A DNA stretch of 64,000 nucleotides from Chlorella sorokiniana (GCA_025917655.1 CP084620.1:496001-560000); one strand, 5' to 3'. Positions 12,208-24,223 are shown, numbered from the stretch's first letter. Notes: generated by a model from the sequence alone, not told the origin. Numbers and translations: made by a program.

Positions 12208-12695
12208 GGCGGCAAGGGGCTCCCGGAGGGCTACCGGCATATAATTTATATGCTGCTATTGTTGAGAATGTATTCTGACACAGCAATCGAGCCATGTGCC
12301 ACCACTATGCTGCATGCACGGCGGCTGGCAATACATGTTGCTGCTCATGCTCTTACCCGCGTATGAGCAGCGACTGGCAGACTTTGCAGCGGTCTTCAGT
12401 ATATTTACAACAAGCCAGCAGGCCCAACGCGACTCAGACCTTGCTCTCAACACGACAGTGCAGCTGGTGAGCGCATGCACGCTCTCGAGCTGCCAGACGG
12501 TAGTAAACAGGCGCCTAGAATCAGTTGCCGGCAGCAGAGTGGCTAAGGACCCTCCACGCCATGCTGCCGACGCCGACGCCAGAGCCGCCAAACCACACTC
12601 TGCCTCCCCTGCATTTTTGTTGCTGCAGGGTTGAGTCAGGTGGCGTATTAGCAGTTGCACAAAGCGGTCGAAGTAGTTTTAAAGAGCCTGCCGCC
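12208..12695. promoter_or_regulatory. shared divergent promoter region of MRD1 (-) and FCF1 (+)
   Basis: The 488 bases between the two start codons hold no other gene that I can support. At 12237-12253 lies a perfect AT-rich inverted repeat, arms GCATATAA and TTATATGC around one T, giving a TATA-like sequence on both strands. On the minus strand it sits about 35 bases before the MRD1 ATG at 12207. It is about 450 bases from the FCF1 ATG, so it probably serves MRD1 directly. FCF1 has GTTTTAAAG at 12677-12685, just before its ATG. Confidence 0.5.
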
Positions 12696-14370
12696 ATGGG
12701 AAAAGCCAAAAAGACCAGAAAGTTTGCAGAGGTGCGCTCCGCGAGGTTGCGTGACTCTGGGCTGCGCTGGTCGACGAAGGCCTTGCGGCGACTGCAAGCC
12801 GAGACTCTGCTGAGTCTAGCCGTTGCCCGTTCAACCCCTGTGACCCGCCTTGCAGGTCAAGCGCATGATGAACCCCAAGGATGTGAAGCCGTGAGTTTGT
12901 TTGCCGCCCTGGGGAGTTCTGACGGCCCTTGTGAGGGGCATGAGCTCCCATGCTGTACTGGGTCTACCGCATTTACCGCGATGTCATCAGCAGCTGTTCT
13001 GGGCTGCGAGCCCCACCTGTCGCCGCTTCAGTCTCCCCACGGTGGCGCTGCTGCAGGCCGAAGCCCAAGAAGAAGGAGGAGGAGGAAGTGCGGCACGTGT
13101 GAGTGCCGCCGCACGTCATGCCACTTGGCAGGCTGCCCAGCCCGCCAGCTCGCACGCAGCCCCTGGCAGCCCGCGGGCCCCCTCCTCGCGCTTCAAAGCG
13201 GCCCTTCCATCTGTGCCGACGTCATGCCGCAAACGTCTTGCTTCCGCACCCCTGCTGCCTGCAGCGACAAGACCCCGGCAGCGCTGTTTTTCCGGTACAA
13301 CACGCAGCTAGGCCCTCCCTACCAGGTCATCATCGACACGAACTTTATCAACTTCTCTATCCGCAACAAGATCGACCTGGTGAAGGTAAAATTCGCGGGA
13401 AACCATGGGTTTCGCGCGGGCAGGGCAATGTCCGCGCGGGCAGGGCAATGTCCTGCCGCGGTCGGCGGCCATGGCACCCAGGGGTGAATGCCAACCGCGC
13501 CTCTCCAGCCCCCGGCCGGCTGCCGCTGTCCACCAGGTCTGGCTGGTGCCCTTCCTCCCTCCTCCATCCCTTCCTGACGCCAGCCCTCCCCCTCCGCGGC
13601 CCCCCCCGCAGGGCATGATGGACTGCTGTACGCGGAGTGTACCCCTGCATCACCGACTGCGTGCTGGCGGAGCTGGAGAAGCTGGGGCAGAAGTACCGGG
13701 TGGCGCTCAAGATTGCAAAGGTGAGTGGCGGGAGTGGGGGGGTCCCTGTTGCCGCACCACCTCTCGCCTCAGGACGCCTCCCTGTGTTGCGCTGACCTGG
13801 CCGCCTCGTCACTGCTGCATCTCATCGTGCTGGCCCCGGGTCAGGGGTCTGCTGGCCGTCTTTGGCGCGCCACCAGAGGCTTTTGACTGCTGCTGCTCCA
13901 CACTGCTCTCGCCCCGCCTCCTGTGTCACCCCCTCCACAGGACCCGCGCGTGGAGCGGCTGCCCTGCACCCACAAGGGCACCTACGCCGACGACTGCATC
14001 TGCGAGCGCGTGAAGCAGCACCGCTGCTACATCGTGGCCACGTGCGACCGCGACCTGCGCCGCCGCATACGCAAGATCCCGGGCGTGCCCATCATGTACA
14101 TCCAGAGCCACAGGTGGGAGCGGTTCCCTGCGCGGCACAGACAAACAGGCAGTGCCGGGTGTGCCGCAGCACGCTGCGCGTCTGTGCTGGACTGGGCGGC
14201 GAGCGAGGGGTGGCGGCAGCCTGCAAGGCTCGCACGCTCCCTCCGCAGCCGGCTTGGTGTGTGCGTGCATACGTTGCTAACGCCCTCTCTCTCCCTGTTC
14301 TAACCCTGCCTGAAGGTATTCTATTGAGCGGCTGCCTGAGGCGACCATTGGCGGCGCACCGCGGGCATGA
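12696..14370 (+). CDS. FCF1: rRNA-processing PIN-domain protein FCF1/UTP24
   Basis: The endonuclease of the small-subunit processome that cuts pre-rRNA at site A1 and probably A2. Exons join to about 198 residues, the usual length. The N-terminus is [13 protein letters not shown] then [11 protein letters not shown] and a basic/acidic segment. Then come [16 protein letters not shown] with the first catalytic Asp, [20 protein letters not shown] with the Glu, [18 protein letters not shown], and [20 protein letters not shown]. The end is [17 protein letters not shown]. The exon at 13614-13720 lacks one base near 13626 and one in the C run 13642-13645. With both gaps allowed for it gives DCLYAECTPCITDCV, the family sequence. 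Such a gene is essential, so an assembly error is far more likely than decay. The gene lies head-to-head with MRD1, another processome factor. Confidence 0.96.
13410..13453 (+). repeat. short direct repeat in an FCF1 intron
   Basis: The 20-base unit cgcgcgggcagggcaatgtc occurs twice in tandem just after the 5' splice site of the intron that follows IDLVK. It is a local duplication with no evident function. Confidence 0.7.
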
Positions 14371-14869
14371 GGTCCCCGCATGCCCGAGCGCCCAGTAACC
14401 CTGTACCTGTTTTTATTCCTCGCCTGCTGGACCTCTGTTCATTCCTTTCCACCCCTGCTTGCTGCTCCATGCTTCTCGCCACAGCGCTCTCACAGTCTTG
14501 CTTACAACTTCCGCACTAACTCGCGCCAAAGGTTTTCATTTACTAAAGTAACAGCACTCCTGAAGCAACAGTGGCAACTGCAAGGTGTTGTGCTGTGTCA
14601 AGGCTTGGGGTATGTTCTTGGATGCACTCACTGAGGCACACTTACTCACTGGCGGCAGCGGCGGACGCGCCGCTGCATCGCATCGCGGAGCACGCTGGGC
14701 GCAAAAACAGCGGCAGCTCTTTGAGGGACAGCGTGGCAACCTGAATCCTAATTCCCAACTAGCAACTGGCGGCTGCAAGCAGGCAGACCACCTTGGCTGC
14801 ACCCTGCTCCGTCGCTCGCACTGCCGTCCCGCTGGCACAGCAGGGAGCGGCGCAGGTCTGTCCCACGGC
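14371..14869. other. gap: convergent 3' ends of FCF1 and the multicopper oxidase
   Basis: Both neighbours end into this 499-base stretch, so it should be their 3' untranslated regions. The open minus-strand frame over 14536-14869 is the read-through of the oxidase last exon after a one-base gap and has no conserved content. No RNA gene was recognised. Confidence 0.5.
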
Positions 14870-17800
14870 TCAGCCGGCGGCGGCGTTGACGGGCAGCTGG
14901 TAGCCGGTTTCGCCGTACTCCTCCTTGACAGTGGAGGTGGTCCAGGGGCGGCGTTGTACACGCACTCGGAGGGGCAGGCGGGCAGGCCGTTGGGCCGCTT
15001 GATGCTGGGGATGGTCGGCACGTCCTCGGCCACCACCAGCGACTGCCCCATCCATTCGTGCCTGCGGGACGGGAAGGCAAGGAGGCACAGGACCAAGGGT
15101 GGGGGACATCAGTTGCCGGGAGGGCGCTGCTTCAGGGCGCCGGCAGGAGGAGCGGGTGGCACACGCCCAGTTCAAGCGCAAAGTGATGCAGGGTGGGCCG
15201 CACGGCCAGCGGCGTGACTCGTCCAAAACGCTCAAGCAAACGCCAACCCGCATGCATGCACCACACACACGCTCAACCGCCGCACCAGAACAGGTGGCAG
15301 TGCATGATCCACATTCCAGGGTTGTCTCCCTTGAAGCGGAACACGGCCCAGCCGCCCGAAGGCAGCGTCACGGTGTCGCGCAGCGGCGGGTTGCGTGTGT
15401 TCAGCTGGTCGGCCATGGTGCGCTGGTCGTAGATGCCCAGGCCGGTGCCCAGCAGCCAGAAGGAGTGGCCGTGCAAGTGGAAGGGTGCTGCAGCAGGAAG
15501 GTAGAGCAGCGCAAATCGAAACAACCAAGGCGAGCTTGCATGGTTGGATGCATGTGCAGCTGTCGAGCGGGTGGCGGGCGTCAGGCACATGGGAGGGCTG
15601 CCGGCGCCCAGCAGGATCCCGCTGCTTGCTGCCCAGCCAGCTGGTGCCGGCGTCAGCCGCGAGCAAGCGTGGCAAGGCGCGGCACGGCGCCCACCTGCTC
15701 CTGAGCCGTGCGGTTGGCCCCTGTGTAGTCGCCGTTGTTGGCGTTGGCGTTCAGGTTCTGCAGCACGACCTCCAGCACCTCGCCCTGCGGTACAACCACA
15801 GCGCGAGGGGGTACAAGCCTGAGTGCACGGTGAGGGGCTGCCAGCGGTGCTTCCTGGTCGGCTCCTCCCAAGGGTGCCCCTTCACCTCCCCACGGGGCTG
15901 CCTGCTGCTGCAGCACGGCTCAGCATTCAGAAGGACCTCCGCCGCACCCGCTTCAGAGGCAGGATGTTGATGCCGGCAGTGGGGTATAGGGGTGGCGGGT
16001 TCTTGCTGTCGTCCACCCCAGCGATGAAGACTTCAACCACGCCAGTCTCGGCAGCCTGCAGCGTGGAGGCTTTGCATGGTGGTGGGGGCACTGGCGGGCC
16101 GGCCTGTCACAGCCCAGCTGCCCTCAGTCCTGCCTGCTGCAAGGAGGAAGCAGCATGCGCTCTGCCCGCATAGCGCGGTGGCCGCTGTGCACCCCACACC
16201 CGCCACACGACACACACAGACCGGCCCGGGCTCTGCCAGCGAACACCGGCACGACCGCCGCGGCAGGCACACCTGCACCCCCAGCGTGCTGGCGTTGAAG
16301 CCGTTCTGGTCGTACTTGCTGGCTGGCACCACATTCTCCTCAATCCAGTTGGAGTTGCTGCGGTGGAAAGAGGGGGAAGGAAGTTTGGGTCGCGGAAAAG
16401 GGGACAAGAGGAGTTGGGGTGGGAAGGAAAGGAAAAAGCGAGATGCCACAGCATGCAAGCTCAGCAGGGAAGAGGTGAGGGCACCGCGCAAAGCGCTGCG
16501 TGCAGCTGCCGCTCACTTCCAGACAAGGTCCAGCAGGGGCTGGCAGGGTGTGGGCTGCGGGGCAAGGGCGAGGGTGGAGCAGCTCGGAGCGCAGCGGGCA
16601 GCAGCAACTCTTCCGACGCCCGCTGAAAAAGCAACAGGACTAGCACCACGGATTGCATCCCCACCCGCCACCAACACGCAAACACACACACCTGCTGGTG
16701 GGCCACGTTATTGATCGCCCAGCGCAGCTGCCCGACTCAGGCATCAGCGGCTGGGTGATGTTGAGGGTGAGGCGCAGGTCGGGCTTGGGCACCTGCGGCG
16801 GCAGTGGGTTGGCAAGGCCAGGGGATGGGGTCTCAGCGACGGTGCAGAGCCAGCAAGGATCCTTCGCCGCGCAAGTTGGAGGGCGGCTGAAGAGGCCTTG
16901 CTGCAGGCTTCGCTCTTCTTGCAGCTGAAAGGCCAAGTGAGCGTACCGGTGAGCAGCCAGCACTGCGTGCCACTGCAAGCGACAGCTGACCCTTCCCTGC
17001 CATGGCAGCCATGCTTTACATTTCGCCCACGCTTTGTGTGCCGAGAAGCATGCCACAACCACCCGCCCACCCACCCATCCCAGCACTTGCATTTAAACTT
17101 CCCGCGCCCCCCTCCCCCCTCTTCCTGTGCTGCGACACGCATCAACACGCACGAGCACACCCCTGCACCCCAGCAGGCCCCAGCCCACCCTGCTCATGGC
17201 GACGCGATAGACGCCCCCGCCGCGCTCTTGTTCTTGTTGCCCAGCAGGCGGGGGTCCACCACCAGCTCGGCGTACTGCTGGGGGTCCAGGGGGCCACCGC
17301 ACCCGGCTGCGGCGTCGGGGCCGTGGGCAGCGCTTTGGGGGCGCCACGGTAGTGGAGCACGGCGTAGCCTGCAGTGTGTGGGAAGGGGGGTGAGTGTGTG
17401 GCAGGAGTTCTTGGGGTGGGTGCGTACAGCGTGAGAAGGATGCTGCAGTGCCATTCACGTAAGAAAGAGTATGGCCCTCAGCTAGCTCAAAAGTCATTGG
17501 CAGCTGGGTCTTCAGGAACCATAACACCCTCCCCCACACACACACACCAAGGCATCCCCCTTCCCCCAGTCCGGCCCCTGCCACATGCGTCACACACAAG
17601 CAGCGCACCGTTGGGAGTGCCGTTGCGGAACTGCACTTGCGAGGTGATCCAGTAGTTGCCCAGCGGCTGATCGGCCCGCAGGACGACATCCAACCTGACC
17701 AGGGAGGGAAGCAAAGCACAGATTGCTTTCGACGATGCCAATAGCCCATCCAATGGCAAAAGGGCCAGCAAAGGCTGCATGACGCACAACGCAGGCAGGC

Positions 17801-20800
17801 CCTCTGCAGGTGCGAAGGATGGGCGCAAGCGGGGCGGCGAGGCACGGCACGGCAGGCGCTGTTGCAGCGCGCACCGCTGGCCTGAGTTGATGTCGACGCA
17901 GCTGCCGCCGCCGGGGGCGCGGATGGGCTTGACCGGGATGGCGTCGGCCGCTACGATGGTCAGCTTGTGCCCCGGGAAGCACACCGTCTGCGGGCACGGC
18001 ACAGGCAGGCGTGTGGTCAAAGGGAGCAAGGGCCGGGTGGCGTTTGGTGGGTGGTCGAGGGACCCGCTGAGAGGCGGCCACGCAGCGCCGGCGGGAGGCT
18101 GCGAGCGACTTGGGAGTGGTCGCAAACCGGCGGCTGGGCCAGCAGCCCTGGCGGCACCACCCACCACCCAGCGCACCTGGTACACAAGGGAGGTGGCGGA
18201 GATGAGGCGGAAGAGGTAGCGCTTGCCAGCCTCAACCGTGACGTTGGTGTGGGCGCAGCCTGCGGCAGCAAAGGCGGCAAGGGGTGGGCAGGGGGTGGCG
18301 GCGACCACGCCAAGGTGCTGGAGATAGCTGAGAAGGGCGGCAGGGTGCGCTTGCACACGGGCCCAGCAAGCGCAGTCAGCAGGGCGGCAGGCACGGCAAA
18401 GAGCGGCGAGGGGCGCATGGGCGGGGAGGTGGTGGGCGGCGCGCCGCAGCACGCCTGAGCAACCCTGCTCCCTGCAGCGGCCGCCACCAGCCGTCTGTTG
18501 CCGGCTGGCATCATCCCGTTTGCGCACCTGGGTTGACGGCAGATGCCGTGGGGTTGAGAGCGGAGCGGCCGGGGGCACCCAGAGCTGGGTCACAGCGCAG
18601 GTGGGCAGGGTGGTGTTGCCGCCAGCAGGGATGTTGCAGTCCTGGTAGTAGCCCCGCCCGTTGATCAAGATCGCCTGCAGCACAGTTGGGGAGGCCGTGG
18701 GACACCCCGATGGGGAGTGAGGAGAGAGCTATGCCGTGAGGCAAAGATGGCAGCATTGACTGGCAACAAAAGCGCGCTGCCAAGGCTTGGGCAGGAGGTG
18801 GAAGCACAGCTGGGGCGCAGCTTCAGGCCCGCAGCAGAGCCAGCCGCCAGGCAGGCAGCCTCTGGACTCGCCTGCGGGTTGTTCACCCAGTTCCAGCCAC
18901 CGGCCTCCTTGTTTTTGAGGGCGGCATCAAAGGGCTGGTTGAGGCTCATGCCCAGGGCGGAGCCCTCTGCGGCACGCAGAGCAGCGGGGCGGAGGGTCTG
19001 GTCAGCACAATGTTGCATGCCACAGCCGGGGCAGCCAAAGCCGGCAGGTAGCAACGGCGCGAGCAGCAGGCAGCCGTCGCCGAAGTCTTCAACCTGGCAC
19101 CTGGCCAGGCTTGGGATTCGACGAAGGACCACACACACACACACACACACATACACGACTGTGCTGCTTTGCAGAAGGACACCCAAGGAAGGCAGGCAGA
19201 AACGGGTTGGGATGCTGCTCCCTGCAGTGCGGGCGCTCACCCGTGTGCCACCAGTCGAAGAAGATGAGGGTGCGCTCGCCATCCACCTCCAGCGGCACCA
19301 CGGGCGGCCCCCGCGGCCGCACAATGAGCGCCCCCACCAGCCCATCCACGCGGTCGGCGCCGTTGTGGCCGTGCCACATGTAGGTGCCTGGGGGAGGGGG
19401 AGGCAGGGCTGCTGCTTCGTCTGGAGTGCCCCAAAGGGCGCACAGCCTGGTCAGCTTGATGGGCAAAACAGGCCCCAGGTGATGATGTGGGGGCGGGGGG
19501 CTGCAAGAGGCGGATGTGACTGCATCATGCAACTTTACATGTGAACATAAGCAATTGCCTGGTTGGTTGCAACCAAGCATCCTTGCTGGCGGACGCCTTG
19601 CACCGGAGCACATGGGCAGGGCAGCAGCATGGCGCAGCACGGCGGCAGGGCAGCAGCCCCGCAGCACACCACGGCGCTGCAGAGCAAGGTGCAGTGCAAC
19701 AGCACAATTCGGCGAAATGGCATGGTGCAGCGGCACTGCTGCGGCGGTGCGGCGGCGCAGCGCACCCGGGATCTCATCGACCTGGAAGCGGATGGTCATG
19801 CGCTTGCCGTGCATGACGGGGCAGAGCTCCGTGTAGCCGGTGCCGTCGTACCTGGGCGGCGCAGGAGGGCGACACAGGAGGGTGGCAGACCGCCGTTGCA
19901 AAGGCTGGCACGCCATTCATAACCCCCGCTTTCCATGAAGCATTCAACAACACCTTCCTAGTTCTAGCTAGAATATTCTCCGTAGGTACTTAGCCACTTT
20001 TCTTCCCACTCCACACACTGGGTGGCCACCGTTCAATCGCTTGACATCCGCATGTCACGCGGAGTCCAGGAGGACCTCTCCCGACCACCAGCAGTCGCAC
20101 CAGGAGGCTGCCCTGGTCATCCTTACGACGTCCCTGCCACCCCACCGCACAAACACAGTGTCGAGTATCTCACCAGGGCTGGCCCCTCATCCTGAAGCCG
20201 TGGAAGTGAATGGTGATGCCTGCAGGCCTCATGCCGGGGACAATGGACGAGTGAGGGTGCAGGGGTGGGGGTTGCCTTCGGCTTCCCTGCAACAACAGCT
20301 GTGCCGACGCTCACCTGGGCTGATGGCCGGATAGCTGTCAGGCACAGCATTGATGATGGTGAGCTGCAGGTGGAGGGTGGGAGGGGAGGGGAAGGGTGAC
20401 ACGGGCCGCACGGGTCACATGGCGGGCCCAGCCCCTCACGGTATGTGACCGGCTGCCGCAACAGCTTCTGTGGTCAGCGACGCTGGAGGCGGCACAGCCG
20501 CAAGCCCGCTCCGCCCACCTCCAAGATATCGCCCTGGGTGACCTCGATAGTGGGGCTCAGCTTGCCGTTGACCAGCAGGGCGGGGCGTTCAAAGCAGTCG
20601 GGCGCAACGTTGGCCAGAGTGATGCGCCAGCGCAGGCGGACGACGGTGGAGTTGGCAGCTTCCACGGCAGTATTTTCGGCAGCCTCGCCGTCCTCGGCCA
20701 GCAGCTGCCTGGCTTGTGCCCCCGTCGGGGTCTCGATCTTCTCAACCGCGGCACCCCTCCTGGAGGCGCTGGCCACAGACAGCAGGGCCAGGAGGAGCCC

Positions 20801-20860
20801 CAGGCGCAGCAGAGCAGCGGCAGGTGTCACTGCCAGCGCCACGGCGCTGCGGAGCGCCAT
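14870..20860 (-). CDS. secreted laccase-like multicopper oxidase
   Basis: A blue-copper oxidase of the laccase/ascorbate oxidase class that couples oxidation of phenols or metals to reduction of O2 to water. It begins MALRSAVALAV with a hydrophobic signal peptide ending near VASAS. Copper motifs appear in order: IHFHGF (near 20200), TYMWHGHNGADRVDGLVGALIV (19310-19390), HPFHLHGHSFWLLG (about 15450-15490, across an exon junction) and MHCHLFWHEWMGQ (15300 and 15058, split by an intron). The stop is TGA after QLPVNAAAG. About fourteen introns are present. Single-base gaps at 15483-15485 and 14945-14948 disturb HPFH and the tail. The axial position of the type-1 copper site is Gln, where laccases have Met, Leu or Phe. 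The substrate cannot be told from sequence; export is inferred from the signal peptide. Confidence 0.9.
19129..19151. repeat. CA microsatellite in an oxidase intron
   Basis: About eleven CA dinucleotides on the plus strand, or GT on the sense strand, roughly 85 bases after the 5' splice site that follows the exon coding for FFDWWHTG. It is one of several GT tracts in the 5' part of introns in this window. Confidence 0.85.
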
Positions 20861-21248
20861 CGCCAAAAGCAACGATCTTGTGAGGGCTGGAAGGGGGTCT
20901 TGCGATTGGGAGGAGAGCGTTGCGAGTTGGGTTTCGACCGCGGTTCGAGTCGACCCGAGCCTGTCCTCAAAACAGGCCACAGGGCGACAGGAAGCTGTCC
21001 CCTCCCCTGTTGTATGCTAGCGCAATCAATGGGAGACCTCAGACCTGGCCATATCTTCAGCCCGTGCTGCCACCTGGCATCAGCTGGCCAGCTGGCCGTC
21101 CAGCGATGCCCCTGAACCACTAAACTTTGAATGCCGGCTCCCAATGTGTCTGACACGGAAATGGGCAGTCAGATTCACGGCAATACAGTTCAAAGGGCAG
21201 GTTAACATCGATAAAAGCGAGTCAGAGCAACCACAGGCAACGCCAGCG
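20861..21248. promoter_or_regulatory. upstream region of the multicopper oxidase and 3' end of the next minus-strand gene
   Basis: These 388 bases lie between the oxidase ATG (20860) and the stop codon of the coiled-coil gene transcribed towards it. The minus-strand frame stays open to an ATG at 20980, but that extension is not hydrophobic and would bury the signal peptide, so I took the ATG at 20860. No clear TATA box is seen. Around 21130-21250 the base composition is less GC-rich. Confidence 0.35.
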
Positions 21249-24223
21249 TCATAAGCCTGCCAGCCGCAGCCGCAGCGCCTCTGTATGCTGCTCAAAGGGA
21301 TCCATCGCAAAGGCGCCGCTACGCGAGGGCGGCGCACTGCTGCCAAGGCCCAGGCTGCTCAGCGGTGCGACGCTGCCGCCACCGCTGAACAGGCTGACCG
21401 GGGTTGCGTCGCCCGTCCGCCCAGCATCCCAGGTGCCGCTGTGCTGGATGCTGGGCTGGCCAGAGCCCCAGCTGCTGCTGCTGCCAAAGTCTGAGAGGCG
21501 ATACTTGCGGCTGCTGCCCAGGACTGTAGCTCCATGAGCATGCCAAGCTCCGCTGCGCGGAGACGACGGGTCTGCTGCCAGCGGCGCAGTCGTTGCCGCC
21601 GATCCCAGCGGGCTCAGCGCGGGCGAGGACGGGGCTGCTGGGACCGCCGACAAACGCCAAGCGTCAGCTTGGCTGGCACCAGGCTGCCGCCACCGCCAGA
21701 GCTTGGACAGATCCGCCGCTGCACTGCCTAAGCCGCCGCCGCGGGCGGGTGTGGCAAGACCGGCGCCTCCCTCTGGAGCGTGCTTCTGCAGGCTGGACAG
21801 CAGCCTGGAGCGCAGCTGCCGCACCTCCGCCACCAGGGCAGCATTGCTGTCGGCCGGCAATGGCAGAGGCTGGGGCTGAGGTGGGGCAGGAGACTGGTCA
21901 AGAGCGGGCGTGTGGGCAGGGGTATCCTCTGCTGCCTGCATACTTGCGTGTGGCACGCCGTGCTGCTGTGCAAACGGGGCAGGAGGCTGCTGAGAGCCCT
22001 GCTGCACTGCAGGCTGCACCGGCTGCTGCGGCTGGCAGTCCGGCAGCCCACGGGACTGCACAGGCTCCGGCGACTGCGCTGCCGGGCTGGGCGCTGCGCT
22101 CGGCTGCCGGCTGGACTTCAGGCGCTGCAGAGCGGCGGTCGCTGACGCGCTCGCCCGCTCAGCTCGCTCGGCTGCTGCCGCTGCCGACTTCTTGGTGTGA
22201 CGCACCTCGGGCCCTATCGGACTGCGCAACCGCTGCTGCTGCTGCTGCTGCTGGCTGCAGCCGGCGCTGGCAACGTGCGAGGCTGCCGGCTGCTGGCCCC
22301 CTTGCCGCTGCTGCTGCTGCTCGTCCTGTGTGACCGGCTGGCTGGAGTTGCTGTAGTCAAATGAGCCAACGTGGTGCGCATGCGGTTGGCTACGCCCTTG
22401 AGCCGACAACAGCGCTGCGGGAGACGGCGGCAGGCCGTCCAAAAGGTCCACCGACCGCAACCCAACGGCCGCCATGCCCCCGCTCTGCGCGTGTGGCGTG
22501 AAACCGCTGCCCCGCAGGCCAGTGGGGTGCTGCCACAGGGGCGTCCCTGCTGGCGGGCCCCAGTCGGCACCAGCCCCGCTGCTGGCGTGGGCCGATCGCG
22601 ATCCGGGCGGCGGCAGCATGTGCGAGGGCGTGCCGCCGCTGGCGTCGCCCAGAGCGCGACGTATCGCCTCCGTCTGCTGCTGGAACGTGCCCAGCTGCTC
22701 CAGAATCTCCGCTCCATCGCTGCACACCAGGGTGATTGAGTGGGCATGGCGGTAAGGCTGGCCAGCGGCAGCAAGCTGGGGGGCACAGGCATTCAAATCG
22801 AGGGGCGTCCGCCACACCTGGGAGCAACTGCAGGTTGCTGCGCTGCCCGTGGCTTGCGCGCTGAGCCCCATTGCCGCCGTTTGGCCTCGAAACGCCCAAC
22901 CAGGTCTTCCAGTTCTGTCTTGCCTATCCGCTGCAAGAGTGGGGTGCGGCAGCACAAAACGGCATCACAAATAAGAAGCATACTGTTTGCGGGGGCTGTG
23001 GAAGAGGCCATGATGAAATGTATAGATGTACAGGGAAAAGAGATGGAGTGCAGCGCCAAGCCCCGGCCCCACGCCTGCCCACAAGGGCCCACCTGCCTCC
23101 GCCGCGAGGGCACCACGGTGCCGCCATCTTCCAGCGCATCCAGCAGAGCGCCCAGCGGCTGCGCGGCCCCCGCGGGCTGCCCCGGCTGCAGCAGCGCCGA
23201 GTGCTGACGCACCAGCCCCTCCATCTGCTGCAGGCGCCACTCCAGCTCCGCCTGGCGCTCGCGGGACGCGCCCAGCTGCGCCTCCAGCTCCAGCTTGCTG
23301 GGCTGCCAACCCACATCCCCCAGCTGGTGCCTGTTGGCGGGAGGCCGCGCAGGAGCGGACGATTGAAGACATTGGAGGCACAGCAGCTGCTTGCAGCGGT
23401 GGGCAGGCCGACTGTCACAGCCGCCGGGCTGCCACCAGCCACCCAGCCCACTGCAACAGCAAGAATTGCCGGTGCGCAGGCAGGCGGTGCATGCTTACGT
23501 GTCCACGCGGCGAGCCTCCGCACCCCGCAGCTGCATGCGCGTGCCCGGCAAATACTGTGGCGTCATGCCGTCGGTGCTGCCGTTGCTTCCATGCTGCGGG
23601 CCGGCGCCAGCTGTCAACGCAGCTTGCTCCTCGGGAAACTGAGTGCGCCGGAACTGCGCCCGCCCCAGGTACTCGTCCAGCTGCGCTGTGGCAGACAGCT
23701 GCGGCTGCTGACGAGCTGCTGCGGCAGTGGGGGAGGCTGCTGCGGTGGGGCTGCTCACACGTGCCGGCTTGAACGCGTACGCCATGTGCTTGGGGAGCGT
23801 CGGCAGGGGGCCATCCGGCGGCTGGGCCCCAAACGGCTCGGCAAGCGTGCCGCGACGCAACTGCTCCAACAGCAACCGTGCGTAAGCATTGCGGTTCCTT
23901 TTCCACACCACGTTGGCTGTCTGCAAAAAGCCAGGAAAACATGGCTGGCACACTAAGACAAAAGGCGGTGGCGGCCAGCAGGCAGCGGCGCGTGGGTCTT
24001 CTGAATGGCGCACCTCCTCTGAGAGCTTCTTCAGCCAGTTGCGAACTCTGACTTGCGCCTGCTTTTGCAGTAGGCCCAGGTGGCTCTCCACCGCCGCTTT
24101 GACCTTCGAAAAGGCCTCGTCGGCCTCGACGTGCGCAGTCACATCTTTGAAGGCCTGAGAATACACTGCTTGCTGCGCGGCGTCTCGAGCGCTGCTCTTC
24201 TTCACAGACAGCGCAACCACCAT
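21249..24223 (-). CDS. unknown coiled-coil protein with Gln/Ser-rich C-terminal half
   Basis: I do not recognise the family with confidence. The start is the ATG in MVVALSVKKSSARDAAQ. The first two exons code for an alpha-helical, Lys/Glu-rich module (VEADEAFSKVKAAVESHLGL, RVRNWLKKLSEE) followed by VVWKRNRNAYARLLLEQL and LPTLPKHMAYAFKPARV. A following exon has heptads (ELEAQLGASRERQAELEWRL), a coiled coil. Then come LEDLVGRFEAKRRQW and a long low-complexity region with Ser, Pro, Ala and Gln runs (22200-22340), ending DPFEQHTEALRLRLAGL and TGA. The frame changes between the exons around 22900 and 23100, so a border or a base there is wrong in my reading. A cytoskeletal, basal-body or scaffold role would fit such a layout but is only a guess. 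Confidence 0.5.

Noticed and set aside
12205-12240. MRD1 start at the ATG 12240
   Set aside because: A TATA-like palindrome covers that ATG, and the extra eleven residues have no conservation that I know of. The choice is not certain.
13614-13720. FCF1 as a pseudogene because of frame breaks
   Set aside because: All other exons are intact and conserved, the two gaps together restore the family sequence exactly, and the same kind of gap occurs in most genes of the window.
14536-14869. Extended C-terminus of the oxidase to 14536
   Set aside because: The extension follows a one-base gap in the G run 14945-14948. The alternative frame gives TSTVKEEYGETGYQLPVNAA with a stop at 14870, which reads as a normal protein end.
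20861-20980. Oxidase start at the ATG 20980
   Set aside because: It adds 40 mostly polar residues before the hydrophobic leader and would destroy the signal peptide.
22200-22340. CTG/CAG run as an expanded disease-type repeat
   Set aside because: The run is short and interrupted, and lies in a coding low-complexity region where Gln-rich sequence is common in GC-rich algae.
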